52,987 bases of DNA from contig JAMQPK010000127.1 of NCBI GenBank assembly GCA_023717525.1, forward strand, positions 1 to 52,987, read 5' to 3'. The stretch is from Vicinamibacterales bacterium. Lineage in GTDB: Bacteria; Acidobacteriota; Vicinamibacteria; Vicinamibacterales; JAMQPK01. Below, piece by piece: positions 30,178 through 38,454 of the stretch. Both the position numbers and the translations under genes were made by a program. The notes below the pieces were generated by a model that searched no databases, was not told the DNA's origin, and worked only from the letters and a program-made list of their open reading frames with translations. The number at the start of each line of letters is the position of its first letter. The first letter of the stretch is position 1.

Positions 30178-30618
30178 TCACGGGACCCAGCCGGGCAGGG
30201 CGGCCGCCTGCCGGATCCACGTCCTCATCTGCGCCTCGTCGAGCCCGTCCTCCTCGCGGATGTCTAAGTAGCGCACTTCCTTGTGGTTGGACTTGCCGGG
30301 GGGGAGCGGGCGCAGCGACGCACCGCGGAAAAAAGCCACTTTGACGTAGTTGGTGAAGCAATGAAAACTGAGAAACCAGCCCTGCCCGTCGATGCCATAG
30401 AAGGGCGAGTTCCATTTGACTGCCTTGCGCACGCCGGGCACGGTACGGACGATGAGCGCGTCGAGAGTGCGTCCAACGTCGCGTTTCCAGCCAGGCATCG
30501 CCGCAATGTAGGCCTGCACCGGCGCGTCGCCGTCGGCTTTCGCGATCTGGGGGTTGCCGCCCGCGAGGAGGGTCGGCTTTGCGATCTTCGCCGGCTTCCT
30601 GGATGTCTTGTTGGCCAT
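30178..30618 (-). CDS. DUF1801-family cytoplasmic protein
   Basis: 146 residues from the ATG at 30618, preceded by GGGAGAGG; the ORF extends upstream but over the divergent promoter region. Basic N-terminus, then AYIAAMPGWKRDVGRTLDALIVRTVPGVRKAVKWNSPFYG, the typical start of DUF1801 (YdhG-like) proteins, and KVAFFRGASL later. Iron-chaperone-like roles have been proposed for relatives; function here unknown. Divergent from a second DUF1801 gene. Confidence 0.85.
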   Translation of the reverse strand: MANKTSRKPAKIAKPTLLAGGNPQIAKADGDAPVQAYIAAMPGWKRDVGRTLDALIVRTVPGVRKAVKWNSPFYGIDGQGWFLSFHCFTNYVKVAFFRGASLRPLPPGKSNHKEVRYLDIREEDGLDEAQMRTWIRQAAALPGWVP

Positions 30619-30636
30619 TGCCTCTCCCGCCTTGTC

Positions 30637-30646
30637 TGTATATACA
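30637..30646. promoter_or_regulatory. Palindrome between two divergent DUF1801 genes
   Basis: TGTATATACA is a perfect 10-bp palindrome in the 35-bp gap between the two starts, 7 bp from one ATG and 18 bp from the other. It could be a shared operator or simply overlap an AT-rich promoter. Confidence 0.35.
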
Positions 30647-30653
30647 TTGAGAC

Positions 30654-31040
30654 ATGAAGAAGACAAAGTCGCCATCGCGCCTGATAGACGCGAGGATCAA
30701 AGAGCTGGGCGACTGGCGCGGTAAATCGCTCTCCCGAATCCGCTCCCTGATCAAACAAGCCGCTCCAGGAGTGACCGAGGAATGGAAGTGGAGAGGCGTT
30801 CCGGTGTGGTATCTCGACGGGATGATCTGCACGGGCGAGGCCTACAAGAGCGTGGTCAAGGTGACATTCGCCAAGGGTGCCCAACTGAAGGATCCTTCGA
30901 AGCTGTTCAACTCCAGCCTCGAAGGCAACGTCAGGCGCGCCATCGACCTCCACGAGAGCGACAAACTCAACGAGGCTGCATTCAAGGCTCTCATCCGCGA
31001 CGCAGTGGCGTTGAACAAGTCGGCGAGCCAGGACAAGTAG
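30654..31040 (+). CDS. DUF1801-family protein, second copy
   Basis: 128 residues. Pattern: SRLIDARIKELGDWRGKSLSRIRSLIKQAAPGVTEEWKWRGVPVW, then KVTFAKGAQL and a C-terminal helix. It shares the DUF1801 fold with the divergent neighbour but only limited sequence. It is followed 3 bp later by the SDR gene, so the two are probably co-transcribed. Function unknown. Confidence 0.85.
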   Translation: MKKTKSPSRLIDARIKELGDWRGKSLSRIRSLIKQAAPGVTEEWKWRGVPVWYLDGMICTGEAYKSVVKVTFAKGAQLKDPSKLFNSSLEGNVRRAIDLHESDKLNEAAFKALIRDAVALNKSASQDK

Positions 31041-31043
31041 CAG

Positions 31044-32036
31044 ATGGCAAAGAAGAGATCGGCGAAACCCCTCCGTGGACGCGTCGCCCTGGTGGCTGGC
31101 GCGACGCGCGGCGCCGGCCGCGGCATCGCGCGTGCGCTTGGTGAGGCCGGTGCGATCGTCTACTGCACAGGCCGCAGCGTCACCGGCAACCCGTCGCCGT
31201 ACGGACGGCCGGAAACAATCAACGAAACGGCGGCAATGATCAAGGCCGCCGGCGGCACCGCGATCGCGCTGCGCGTCGATCACACGATCGAGAACGACGT
31301 GAAGGCGCTATTCCGGCGTATCCTGCGCGCCCACAAGCGCCTCGACATCGTCGTCGATAGCGTGGCCGGAGAAGACCCGCTGATGCGTCAGTACGGGTTT
31401 CTCTGGCAGGCGGACCTGACGACGGCCGACGCCATTTTTCGGCAGGCTCTTACCTCGCGTATCATCACTGCGAAGTATGCCGCCCTCGCGATGATGCGCG
31501 CCAAACGGGGCCTCATCGTGGAAGTAACAGAGAACGACATCATCGGCGGCGGCGGAAATCCAATGGCCCAGGCCGTCAAGATGGCGCAGAAGGTGCTCCC
31601 GCTGCTCTGGGCCGCCGAGCTTGCGCCGCATCACGTCGCGGTGGTCGCGCTTGCGCCCGGATTCCTCCGCTCGGAATCCATGCTCCAGCACCTCGCGGTC
31701 ACCGAGGACAACTGGCGGGAGGCCGGCAAGAAAGATCCGAACTTCCTGCAGTCGGAGTCACCTCTGTTCGTGGGACGCGCGGTCGCCGCTCTGGCGGCGG
31801 ACCCGAAGGTGCGGGGCCGTACCGGCATGCTCCTCAGCTCGTGGGAACTCGCCCGCGCATATGGATTTACCGACTACGATGGCCGCCGGCCCGATTGGGG
31901 CCGTCACAAGATCGATTTCTCCGTGCTCCCGCCGGAGTGGACGGACTTATTCCGCACCGGTGCTGCTTTGGAGCTCAAGTGGCTGACGACGCTCGTGGCA
32001 CGGACGAAGCAGTTCAAGGCAAAGATTCCGCGGTAA
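31044..32036 (+). CDS. Short-chain dehydrogenase/reductase-like protein, atypical active site
   Basis: 330 residues. The cofactor loop GATRGAGRGIARAL fits the SDR TGxxxGxG motif. The catalytic YxxxK is not there: the Lys-containing helix reads NPMAQAVKMAQ, putting Ala where Tyr is expected, and the strand before it (LIVEVTEND) lacks the usual Ser. The overall length and C-terminal extension resemble DHRS1-like SDRs. It may use other residues, bind NAD(P)H without catalysis, or be degenerate in function. Follows the DUF1801 gene by 3 bp. Confidence 0.82.
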   Translation: MAKKRSAKPLRGRVALVAGATRGAGRGIARALGEAGAIVYCTGRSVTGNPSPYGRPETINETAAMIKAAGGTAIALRVDHTIENDVKALFRRILRAHKRLDIVVDSVAGEDPLMRQYGFLWQADLTTADAIFRQALTSRIITAKYAALAMMRAKRGLIVEVTENDIIGGGGNPMAQAVKMAQKVLPLLWAAELAPHHVAVVALAPGFLRSESMLQHLAVTEDNWREAGKKDPNFLQSESPLFVGRAVAALAADPKVRGRTGMLLSSWELARAYGFTDYDGRRPDWGRHKIDFSVLPPEWTDLFRTGAALELKWLTTLVARTKQFKAKIPR

Positions 32037-32072
32037 CAGCGAACTGCTTGACGCCAGAGGCCTCTTATATAT

Positions 32073-32088
32073 ATAACCATATGGTTAT
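32073..32088. promoter_or_regulatory. Perfect 16-bp palindromic operator of the ArsR-VOC operon
   Basis: ATAACCATATGGTTAT is its own reverse complement and lies 20 bp before the ArsR start, embedded in an AT-rich stretch that is unusual for this window. ArsR-family dimers bind such imperfect or perfect palindromes and repress their own promoter. Confidence 0.7.
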
Positions 32089-32108
32089 GTTAAATCCGAG
32101 GCTCCGTC

Positions 32109-32405
32109 ATGAATTCCTCCGAACGCCTTGACGCCATTTTCGCCGCCCTGGCCGATCCGACGCGACGGGCCATCCTGGCCCGCCTGACCGGGGGCGGCGG
32201 CGCCTCGGTGCTCGACCTGGCGCGGCCTTTTCGCATGAGCCAACCGGCAGTATCCAAACACCTGCAGGTACTGGAACGTGCCGGTCTGGTCAGCCAGACG
32301 CGCTCCGGCCAGCTTCGACCGCGGAGACTGGAACCCCAGGCACTGGCCAAGGTGGATGAGTGGCTGGAGCCCTATCGTCCTTATTGGAAAGATCACAAAC
32401 GCTAA
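32109..32405 (+). CDS. ArsR-family winged-helix repressor
   Basis: 98 residues. FAALADPTRRAILARLTGG and FRMSQPAVSKHLQVLERAGLVSQTRSGQLRP are the typical ArsR/SmtB winged-helix pattern. No metal-binding CxC motif is visible, so it is probably a non-metal member. GAGG precedes the ATG. The palindrome upstream is the likely autoregulatory site, and the VOC protein gene 11 bp downstream is the likely co-regulated target. Confidence 0.92.
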   Translation: MNSSERLDAIFAALADPTRRAILARLTGGGGASVLDLARPFRMSQPAVSKHLQVLERAGLVSQTRSGQLRPRRLEPQALAKVDEWLEPYRPYWKDHKR

Positions 32406-32416
32406 GGAGAGACATC

Positions 32417-32860
32417 ATGGCCATCAAGCGCATCACGCCCTTCCTCTGGTACGACGGCAACGCCGCCGAGGCGGCAAAGTTCTACACTTCGATCTTCAAG
32501 AAATCCAAGATCCACAGCTCCACAGCGTTCAGCGTCACGTTCGAGCTCGACGGCCAGATGTTCTACGCCCTCAACGGCGGCCCTAACTTCAAGTTCAACG
32601 AGGCCATCTCATTCTTCGTCACGTGCAAAGACCAAAAGGAAGTCGACTACTACTGGAACAAGCTGCTCAAGGGCGGCGAGCCGAGCCGCTGCGGCTGGCT
32701 GAAAGATAAGTTCGGCCTTTCCTGGCAGGTCGTGCCCAAGGCCTTAGGTGAATGCCTCAACGGCAAGGACAAGATTGGCGCCCGGCGGGCTATGGAAGCC
32801 ATGATGCACATGGTGAAGCTGGATGTGAAAAAACTGAAGGACGCGTACGCGGGCAAATAG
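32417..32860 (+). CDS. VOC-superfamily protein (PhnB-like)
   Basis: 147 residues from the ATG at 32417 (AAGGAG upstream). ITPFLWYDGNAAEAAKFYTSIFKKSKI, FELDGQMFYALNGGP and KDKFGLSWQVVP are the hallmark of PhnB/3-demethylubiquinone-methyltransferase-like glyoxalase-fold proteins. Family members include resistance proteins and isomerases; the substrate is unknown. Co-transcription with the ArsR repressor suggests induction by a specific small molecule. Confidence 0.9.
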   Translation: MAIKRITPFLWYDGNAAEAAKFYTSIFKKSKIHSSTAFSVTFELDGQMFYALNGGPNFKFNEAISFFVTCKDQKEVDYYWNKLLKGGEPSRCGWLKDKFGLSWQVVPKALGECLNGKDKIGARRAMEAMMHMVKLDVKKLKDAYAGK

Positions 32861-32870
32861 ACGGAGGCGC

Positions 32871-34544
32871 TTACCGCAGGCCAAACACGAAGAGCGAGTT
32901 GCTCGCGCTCACGGCGACGTACTGCCTGCCGTCGACCGCGTAGGTCATCGGCCCGTTCTGAACCGGTCCTCCCAACTGGACCTTCCAGAGCAGCGATCCC
33001 GACCTGGCATCCAGCGCAAAGAAGTAGCCCTCGCGGCCACCGGAAAACAACACATCCGACGCCGTCGTCAGGATGCCCGCGTCGGTGAGATCGCTCATCT
33101 TGTATTCCCAGCGCCACTTGCCAGTTTGCGGATCGAACGCGCGAACGGTTCCGAAGTTCTCCTCTTCCTTTCGAAGATTAGGCCGCTGAACGGCGCGCAT
33201 GCCTGCCGTAATTCCGCGTCCCGGATAGTTCGTGGTGAGGCGTCCTGCTGTGTAATTCGAACCTTCTTTGTACGGCTGATCGGCGCGCGCAAAGATGTGG
33301 TGCGTGTTCTCCCACACGCTCACGTAAAACAGTCCGGTGCGCGGGCTGAACGATGGACTGAACCAGTTCGTCGCGCCCTGATTACCGGGATAGATAAGGA
33401 CGCCGTCGCGCGAAGGCATGGCGTCCAAAGCCCGAATCGGCCGGCCGTTGTCGAAGCCGGCGTTCCAGTTCTGCTTGGCGATAGGCGTCGCCTGGAGAAA
33501 TTCTCCCGTCCGTCGATCCAGCACGTAGAAGAACCCGTTGCGGTTGGCCCACAGCATCACCTTCCTCGGGCTGCCCTTCCACGAGATGTCGGCAAGGACG
33601 GGAATCTGCACGGCATCCCAGTCGAACTCGTCGGCCGGCGTGAACTGATAGTGCCACTTCAGCTTTCCAGTATCGGCATCGAGCGCAACGACCGAACATG
33701 TGTAGAGGTTGTCTCCAGGGCGGCTCTCGGCGTTGTAGTCGGGACCGGGGTTGCCGACTCCCCAGAACGTCAGGTTTGTTTCCGGATCGTAGGAGCCCGT
33801 TACCCAGATCGATCCACCGCCGTGCGTCCATCCCGCGCCCCAGGAGTCGTGGCCCGGCTCGCCCGGCTGCGGTACGGTGTTGAAGCGCCATGCTTCCCGT
33901 CCCGTTGCCGCATCGTACGCCGCGATAAATCCCTGGATGCCGAACTCGCCGCCCGCCGGCCCGACAATGACTTTGTCCTTAATCACGAGCGGCGCCGTCG
34001 TCAGCGAGTAGCCGGCGGTACCCTGCGCGACGATCCGGTTCCAGAGCGGACGGCCGTTTTTCGCATCGATCGCGATGAGGTGTGCATCGACCGTTGCGAG
34101 AAACAACGTGTCGCCAAGAATCGCGAGCCCCCGCGTGATTCGGCCGCAGCATGATCTTGCGTCGGACGCCGGCGTGTAGGGATAAATCCAGAAGATCTTC
34201 CCAGTTGTCGCATCGAGCGCGACGACGTCGTTGCCTTGCGTCGCGTACATGATGCCGTCGACGACGAGCGGAGTGGACTGCATGTAGTCGAGCCATCGTG
34301 CCTGAAACACCCACTTCAGCTCGAGATCCTTCGCGTTGCCGGTCGTGATCTGCGTCAGCGGGCTGTGGCGCTGGCTCATGTAGCCGCCGGAATACGTCAG
34401 CCAGTTCTGAGGCTCTTTCTGCGCGTTCAGGATGCGTTCGGATGACAGCTGAGCAAGCAGCGTGTCGTCCGGTCCCCACGCACCGAAAGCCCACGCGGCA
34501 AGGACCCATGCTGCTGCCAGGACGATCAACCGGCGAGAGGTCAT
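32871..34544 (-). CDS. PQQ-dependent alcohol dehydrogenase with lanthanide-type active site
   Basis: 557 residues with a signal peptide. Eight-bladed quinoprotein pattern with WxxD/TGK repeats. Active-site elements: the vicinal disulfide pair Cys132-Cys133 (SCCG), Glu200 in AGGEFG, Asn265 in GNPGP, and the catalytic Asp308 in ADEFDWD. Asp310 two residues later matches the extra Asp that marks lanthanide-dependent XoxF/ExaF/PedH enzymes; calcium MxaF has Ala there. It oxidises an alcohol in the periplasm. Its start overlaps the stop of the upstream cytochrome c gene by four bases, naming the likely acceptor. Confidence 0.9.
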   Translation of the reverse strand: MTSRRLIVLAAAWVLAAWAFGAWGPDDTLLAQLSSERILNAQKEPQNWLTYSGGYMSQRHSPLTQITTGNAKDLELKWVFQARWLDYMQSTPLVVDGIMYATQGNDVVALDATTGKIFWIYPYTPASDARSCCGRITRGLAILGDTLFLATVDAHLIAIDAKNGRPLWNRIVAQGTAGYSLTTAPLVIKDKVIVGPAGGEFGIQGFIAAYDAATGREAWRFNTVPQPGEPGHDSWGAGWTHGGGSIWVTGSYDPETNLTFWGVGNPGPDYNAESRPGDNLYTCSVVALDADTGKLKWHYQFTPADEFDWDAVQIPVLADISWKGSPRKVMLWANRNGFFYVLDRRTGEFLQATPIAKQNWNAGFDNGRPIRALDAMPSRDGVLIYPGNQGATNWFSPSFSPRTGLFYVSVWENTHHIFARADQPYKEGSNYTAGRLTTNYPGRGITAGMRAVQRPNLRKEEENFGTVRAFDPQTGKWRWEYKMSDLTDAGILTTASDVLFSGGREGYFFALDARSGSLLWKVQLGGPVQNGPMTYAVDGRQYVAVSASNSLFVFGLR

Positions 34545-35062
34545 TGCGCCACAACTCCCTTCAGCGTCGCGAGGTAGGCAATCACGTCGGCCAGCTCCTG
34601 GCGCGACAACGTCGTGGCGTATGACGGCATTTTCGAGCCGTCGACAAACCCATGTTCGCGAAGATCGGACTTTTGAAATGCTCGAAGCTGTTCCTTCGGA
34701 TCGAGCATCATGACCTGGAACGTATCGAGGTTGAGAAGCTTTCCAGTAATGCTGGCGCCGTCACGAGTGACGACGCGGTAGAAGCGATTCTCGGGAAGGA
34801 TCTCGGCCGCGGGATCGAGCAGCGACTTTTCGAGCTGAGCCGGCGTGCGCGTCGAACCGACATCAGTGAGATCGGGGCCGAGCCGCGATCCTTTACCCTG
34901 GACGCGGTGGCAGGTCTGGCACGCGCCCTTACCGGTAAAAAGGCTCGCGCCGGACGTTTCGTCTCCGGTAGGCAGCGGCTCGGGTGCCGACTGTGCCAGA
35001 ACGGTGGTCGCGGCGCACGCCGCCAGGAGCAGGAGGGCTAAAGCTCGCACGCGAACACCCAT
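34541..35062 (-). CDS. Cytochrome c partner of the PQQ alcohol dehydrogenase
   Basis: 173 residues with a signal peptide ending near TVLAQSA. Haem site CQTCH at 48-52, followed by GPDLTDVGSTRTPAQLEKSLLDP. A C-terminal SITGKLLNLDTFQVMMLD block resembles the haem-binding domain type common in Planctomycetes and Verrucomicrobia (TIGR02603-like). The Met ligand is likely in SKMPSY. It overlaps the dehydrogenase start (ATGA), so the pair is probably made together. Confidence 0.9.
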   Translation of the reverse strand: MGVRVRALALLLLAACAATTVLAQSAPEPLPTGDETSGASLFTGKGACQTCHRVQGKGSRLGPDLTDVGSTRTPAQLEKSLLDPAAEILPENRFYRVVTRDGASITGKLLNLDTFQVMMLDPKEQLRAFQKSDLREHGFVDGSKMPSYATTLSRQELADVIAYLATLKGVVAQ

Positions 35063-35143
35063 TCTTCAGAAGTCATGCTTCAACGCAAGCAGAATCTGCG
35101 CTGGTCAGGCGATTGTGCGTATGCGACGATTGGACGAGACCTC

Positions 35144-37105
35144 ATGACCCGATGGTGTAGGCGTTGCGCGATCGCGGTCGGAGTGCTGCTCATCGCCTAT
35201 GCGCTTTCGGTCTGCGCCGACGGGCAGCAGCCTCCCCCGCAGCTCCTGCATCCTATGTTTCAGGATCACGCTGTCCTGCAGCGCGATCGGCCGATCAGAA
35301 TCTACGGCGAGGCCGAGCCTGGCGTTGCCGTAACGGTCACACTGGGTACCGTCAGCGCGCAGGCCCGTGCCGGGGCCGATGGCCGTTGGCGCGCCACACT
35401 GCCCGCGATGCCTGCGGGCGGCCCGTACTCCCTTTCCGCCACAGCGAATGGGGAAACGCGGACGGCCGAAGACGTGCTCGTCGGCGACGTCTTCTTCTGC
35501 GCGGGCCAGTCGAACATGGCCTTCAGTCAGCGCCAGGCCCAGGGCGCTGCGGAGGACGCGCGGGCGGCCGTCGATGGACAGATCCGGCAGCTCAACATCT
35601 CCACGAATGCCAGCCTCACGCCGCGCCAGACATTTGCCACTTCGGTGCGATGGGTGGTGGGCAGCCCGGAAACTGTGGGCAGTTTCTCGGCCGCGTGTTA
35701 TTACTTCGCGCGCGACTTGAAAGAGACCGTGAATGTGCCGATGGGCATGGTGGTGGCGGCCTGGGGCGGCGCGCGGGTACGCAACTGGGTCAGCGAGAGC
35801 GAGCTCCGCCGAGCGGCGCTCGACACCGCCGACCTCGACATGCTGGCGCTGTCTCGCACCGACCAGCAGGCGGCGCTTCGCCGCTGGGGTGCAAAGTGGG
35901 AGGCTTGGTGGGCGTCCGCGCTGCCTCATGCCGGCCGGCCCTGGATGCCGGACTACTCGGACGCGTCATGGAAGGCTGCGCCGCCGGTGCTCGGCGCCTG
36001 GGCGTTGTGGAACGGCACCAGCCCTGATGGCTTCGTCGGCCAGATGTGGATGCGCACCACGGTGACGCTCACCGCCGAGCAGGCCGCAAAGCCCGACGCC
36101 GTGCTGGATCTCGGCGCGGTCAACGAAGAGGACCAGACCTGGATCAACGGAAAGGACGTGGGCGCTTCTTCTTTCGCCAACCGAACGCAGCATGCGATCC
36201 GCTCCGGCATGCTGAAGGAAGGCGTCAACGTCATCGCCACCAACATCTTCTGCAGCTGGCGCAACTGCGGCATTCGCGGCCCTGCGGAAAATCGGGCCAT
36301 CCGTTTCGGCGACGGCACCAGCGCGCTGCTTTCGAACCCGTGGAGGTATCAGGAGGTGCCGGACACGCGCATCGCGCCGCAGCTGCCATGGGGACCCACC
36401 CACGGCGTGACGATGGACTACAACGGCATGGTATCGCCGATTGGCGCGTACGGATTCCGAGGGGTCGTCTGGTATCAGGGGGAATCGGATATTTATTTTG
36501 CCGGCCAGTACAAAGTCACGCTGCTGGCGATGATGGCGGATTGGCGCCGGCACTTCGAGCAACCAGAACTGCCCTTCCTGATCGTCCAGCTGCCGAATTA
36601 CGGCCACCCTTCGCCGCGGCCCACGTCCTCGGTCTGGGCGGATGTGCGCGAGGCGCAACGTCAGGCGGTGCTCCAGGACAAACATGCCGCGCTCACGGTA
36701 AATGTCGACATCGGCGATGCCACGAACCTGCATCCCACCAATAAGGCGGAGCTGGGCCGGCGTCTGACGCTGGCGGCGCGGAATCTCATCTACGGCGAGC
36801 CCCTCCCGCCCTCCGGTCCGGTCGTCGATTCCCTGAAGCGGCGCGGGTCCGATGTCGTGGTGACGTTCCGTGATGTCTCCGGCGCGCTGTCCGGCCGCGG
36901 CACTCAGCCGACCGGCTTCGAGTTGTGCGGCACCGGTCAGTCGTCATGTCGCTCGGCCGACATGCGAATGGAGAACGCCACGGTGGTGCTGCCCGGCGCC
37001 GGCAGCGCCACGCGCGTGCGCTACTGCTGGGCCGACACGCCTGCGTGTCCCTTGAGTGATGGGTCCGGCAGGCCGGCCGGGCCGTTCGAAATGGCGATCC
37101 GCTAG
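35144..37105 (+). CDS. Sialate O-acetylesterase-like SGNH hydrolase
   Basis: 653 residues from the ATG at 35144, the only start near a convincing signal peptide (MTRWCRRCAIAVGVLLIAYALS). A beta-sandwich N-terminal domain is followed by the SGNH core with nucleophile Ser123 in FFCAGQSNMAFS; a jelly-roll insert is visible near FVGQMWMRTTVTL; GVVWYQGESDI and the Asp/His block DIGDATNLHPTNKAELG complete the site. The family removes acetyl groups from sialic acid or other sugars; substrate unproven. It is divergent from the cytochrome c gene. Confidence 0.88.
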   Translation: MTRWCRRCAIAVGVLLIAYALSVCADGQQPPPQLLHPMFQDHAVLQRDRPIRIYGEAEPGVAVTVTLGTVSAQARAGADGRWRATLPAMPAGGPYSLSATANGETRTAEDVLVGDVFFCAGQSNMAFSQRQAQGAAEDARAAVDGQIRQLNISTNASLTPRQTFATSVRWVVGSPETVGSFSAACYYFARDLKETVNVPMGMVVAAWGGARVRNWVSESELRRAALDTADLDMLALSRTDQQAALRRWGAKWEAWWASALPHAGRPWMPDYSDASWKAAPPVLGAWALWNGTSPDGFVGQMWMRTTVTLTAEQAAKPDAVLDLGAVNEEDQTWINGKDVGASSFANRTQHAIRSGMLKEGVNVIATNIFCSWRNCGIRGPAENRAIRFGDGTSALLSNPWRYQEVPDTRIAPQLPWGPTHGVTMDYNGMVSPIGAYGFRGVVWYQGESDIYFAGQYKVTLLAMMADWRRHFEQPELPFLIVQLPNYGHPSPRPTSSVWADVREAQRQAVLQDKHAALTVNVDIGDATNLHPTNKAELGRRLTLAARNLIYGEPLPPSGPVVDSLKRRGSDVVVTFRDVSGALSGRGTQPTGFELCGTGQSSCRSADMRMENATVVLPGAGSATRVRYCWADTPACPLSDGSGRPAGPFEMAIR

Positions 37106-37109
37106 TCCA

Positions 37110-37340
37110 TTAGCGCGCCGCGCCGCTTGCAGCCGCCTTGTTGCCCCAAAAGATGTAAGTGCCATGCGTGGATGAGGTGACGATGTCCGTCACGCCATCC
37201 TTGTTGATATCCATCGCGACGAGGTGGGATCCCACGCCGGAGCGATTGTGAACCAGTTCAGGGACGAACTCGGCTCCACCGGGAGCGCTCGGATTCCGCA
37301 CGGTACGGTAGATTCGAGGACCGCCTGCGGGAGTATAGTA
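37110..37340 (-). pseudogene. C-terminal remnant of an FG-GAP/VCBS-repeat protein
   Basis: Translation gives RTVRNPSAPGGAEFVPELVH, a DINKDGVTDIVTSS calcium-loop repeat and a final HGTYIFWGNK, the usual end of exported FG-GAP repeat proteins of several hundred residues. No start codon or upstream domains remain; the 5' boundary is approximate. It sits between two convergent or unrelated genes and is followed upstream by a 7-bp tandem repeat. Confidence 0.65.
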
Positions 37341-37350
37341 ACCGTGGCGC

Positions 37351-37378
37351 TCGATAATCGATAATCGACAGTCAAGAG
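37351..37378. repeat. 7-bp tandem repeat (TCGATAA)
   Basis: Units TCGATAA, TCGATAA, TCGACAG and TCAAGAG, the last two degenerate, between the FG-GAP remnant and the MBL gene. The 293-bp gap here otherwise contains only that remnant. Confidence 0.45.
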
Positions 37379-37398
37379 AGCAGGACTTAGGAGAACGC

Positions 37399-38427
37399 AT
37401 GAAACGATATCTCGCGGCGTGGATGGTGGCGCTCGCACTGGTGGGATTCGGGCGGGCGGCAGTCGTCGGGCAGGGCGGCGACACACCGGAGAAACACATT
37501 GCGGCGGCGAAGGATGCGGCTGGCACGCAGTGGGCCGGCATGTTCGACACGCTATGCGTCCAGTCGCTCGGGCGCATCGGGAATCCCCCGGCGCCGGGAG
37601 CGGGACGCGGCCGCGGAGCGCAGCCGCCGGGCCCGCCGGCGCGCGATTCGTATCACATGGAGCCGGTGAAGGTGTTCGACAACGTCTACTGGCTCGGTAC
37701 CAAGGAGCACTCCGCGTGGGCGATCACCACGTCGCAGGGCATCATCCTCATGGATGCGATCTTCGACTACAACATCAAGGATGAGGTGATCGACGGATTG
37801 TTGAAGGTCGGCCTCAATCCTGCCACCATCAAGTACGCCATTCTCGGGCACTGGCACGGCGACCACGCCGGCGGGGCCAAGGCGCTTCAGGAGCTCGGTA
37901 CCCAGATCATCATGGCGCCCGCCGACTGGGACAACATTGAAAAGCAGAACCCGTCGTACAAGCCGAAAAAGGATATTGCGAGCACCGATGGTATGAAGGT
38001 GACGCTCGGCGACACGACGGTGACGACCTACAACACGCCAGGCCATACGCAGGGCACCGTGTCGTCGATCTTCACCGTGAAGGATCGGGGGCAGGCGCAC
38101 GTGGTGGCGTACTGGGGCGGGACGATGTTCAACTGGATCAACGCCACCGGTCGCGCAACGGGAGAGTATGTAGGTAAGCCTGAGAGCTACTGGTTCAGCC
38201 AGTACGCGGAGAGCGCGGCGCGCTTCAGGAAGATCGCCGCAGACGCGGGCGCCGATGTCTATCTGTCGAACCACACGGCGTTCGACGGCACCAAGGAGGC
38301 GCTGCCGAAGCTCGCGGCGCGCAAGCCGGGCGACCCGAACCCGCTCATCGTGGGCAAGGAATCCGTTCAGCGGTACATGACGATCGTCGGCGAGTGCGCG
38401 AAGGCCGGAGCGCTCATGGCGAAGTGA
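37399..38427 (+). CDS. Exported metallo-beta-lactamase-fold hydrolase
   Basis: 342 residues with a signal peptide and AGGAG upstream. The MBL zinc ligands are HWHGDH at 151-156, His216 in NTPGHTQGT and a late His in LSNHTAFDG. The pattern is closest to subclass B3 beta-lactamases and their relatives, but resistance cannot be claimed. A Gly/Arg/Pro-rich insert (GAGRGRGAQPPGPP) at 66-80 interrupts the N-terminal part. It is followed 27 bp later by the beta-helix gene. Confidence 0.87.
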   Translation: MKRYLAAWMVALALVGFGRAAVVGQGGDTPEKHIAAAKDAAGTQWAGMFDTLCVQSLGRIGNPPAPGAGRGRGAQPPGPPARDSYHMEPVKVFDNVYWLGTKEHSAWAITTSQGIILMDAIFDYNIKDEVIDGLLKVGLNPATIKYAILGHWHGDHAGGAKALQELGTQIIMAPADWDNIEKQNPSYKPKKDIASTDGMKVTLGDTTVTTYNTPGHTQGTVSSIFTVKDRGQAHVVAYWGGTMFNWINATGRATGEYVGKPESYWFSQYAESAARFRKIAADAGADVYLSNHTAFDGTKEALPKLAARKPGDPNPLIVGKESVQRYMTIVGECAKAGALMAK

Positions 38428-38454
38428 CACCTGTAAGGCGACGGGAGATTGGAC

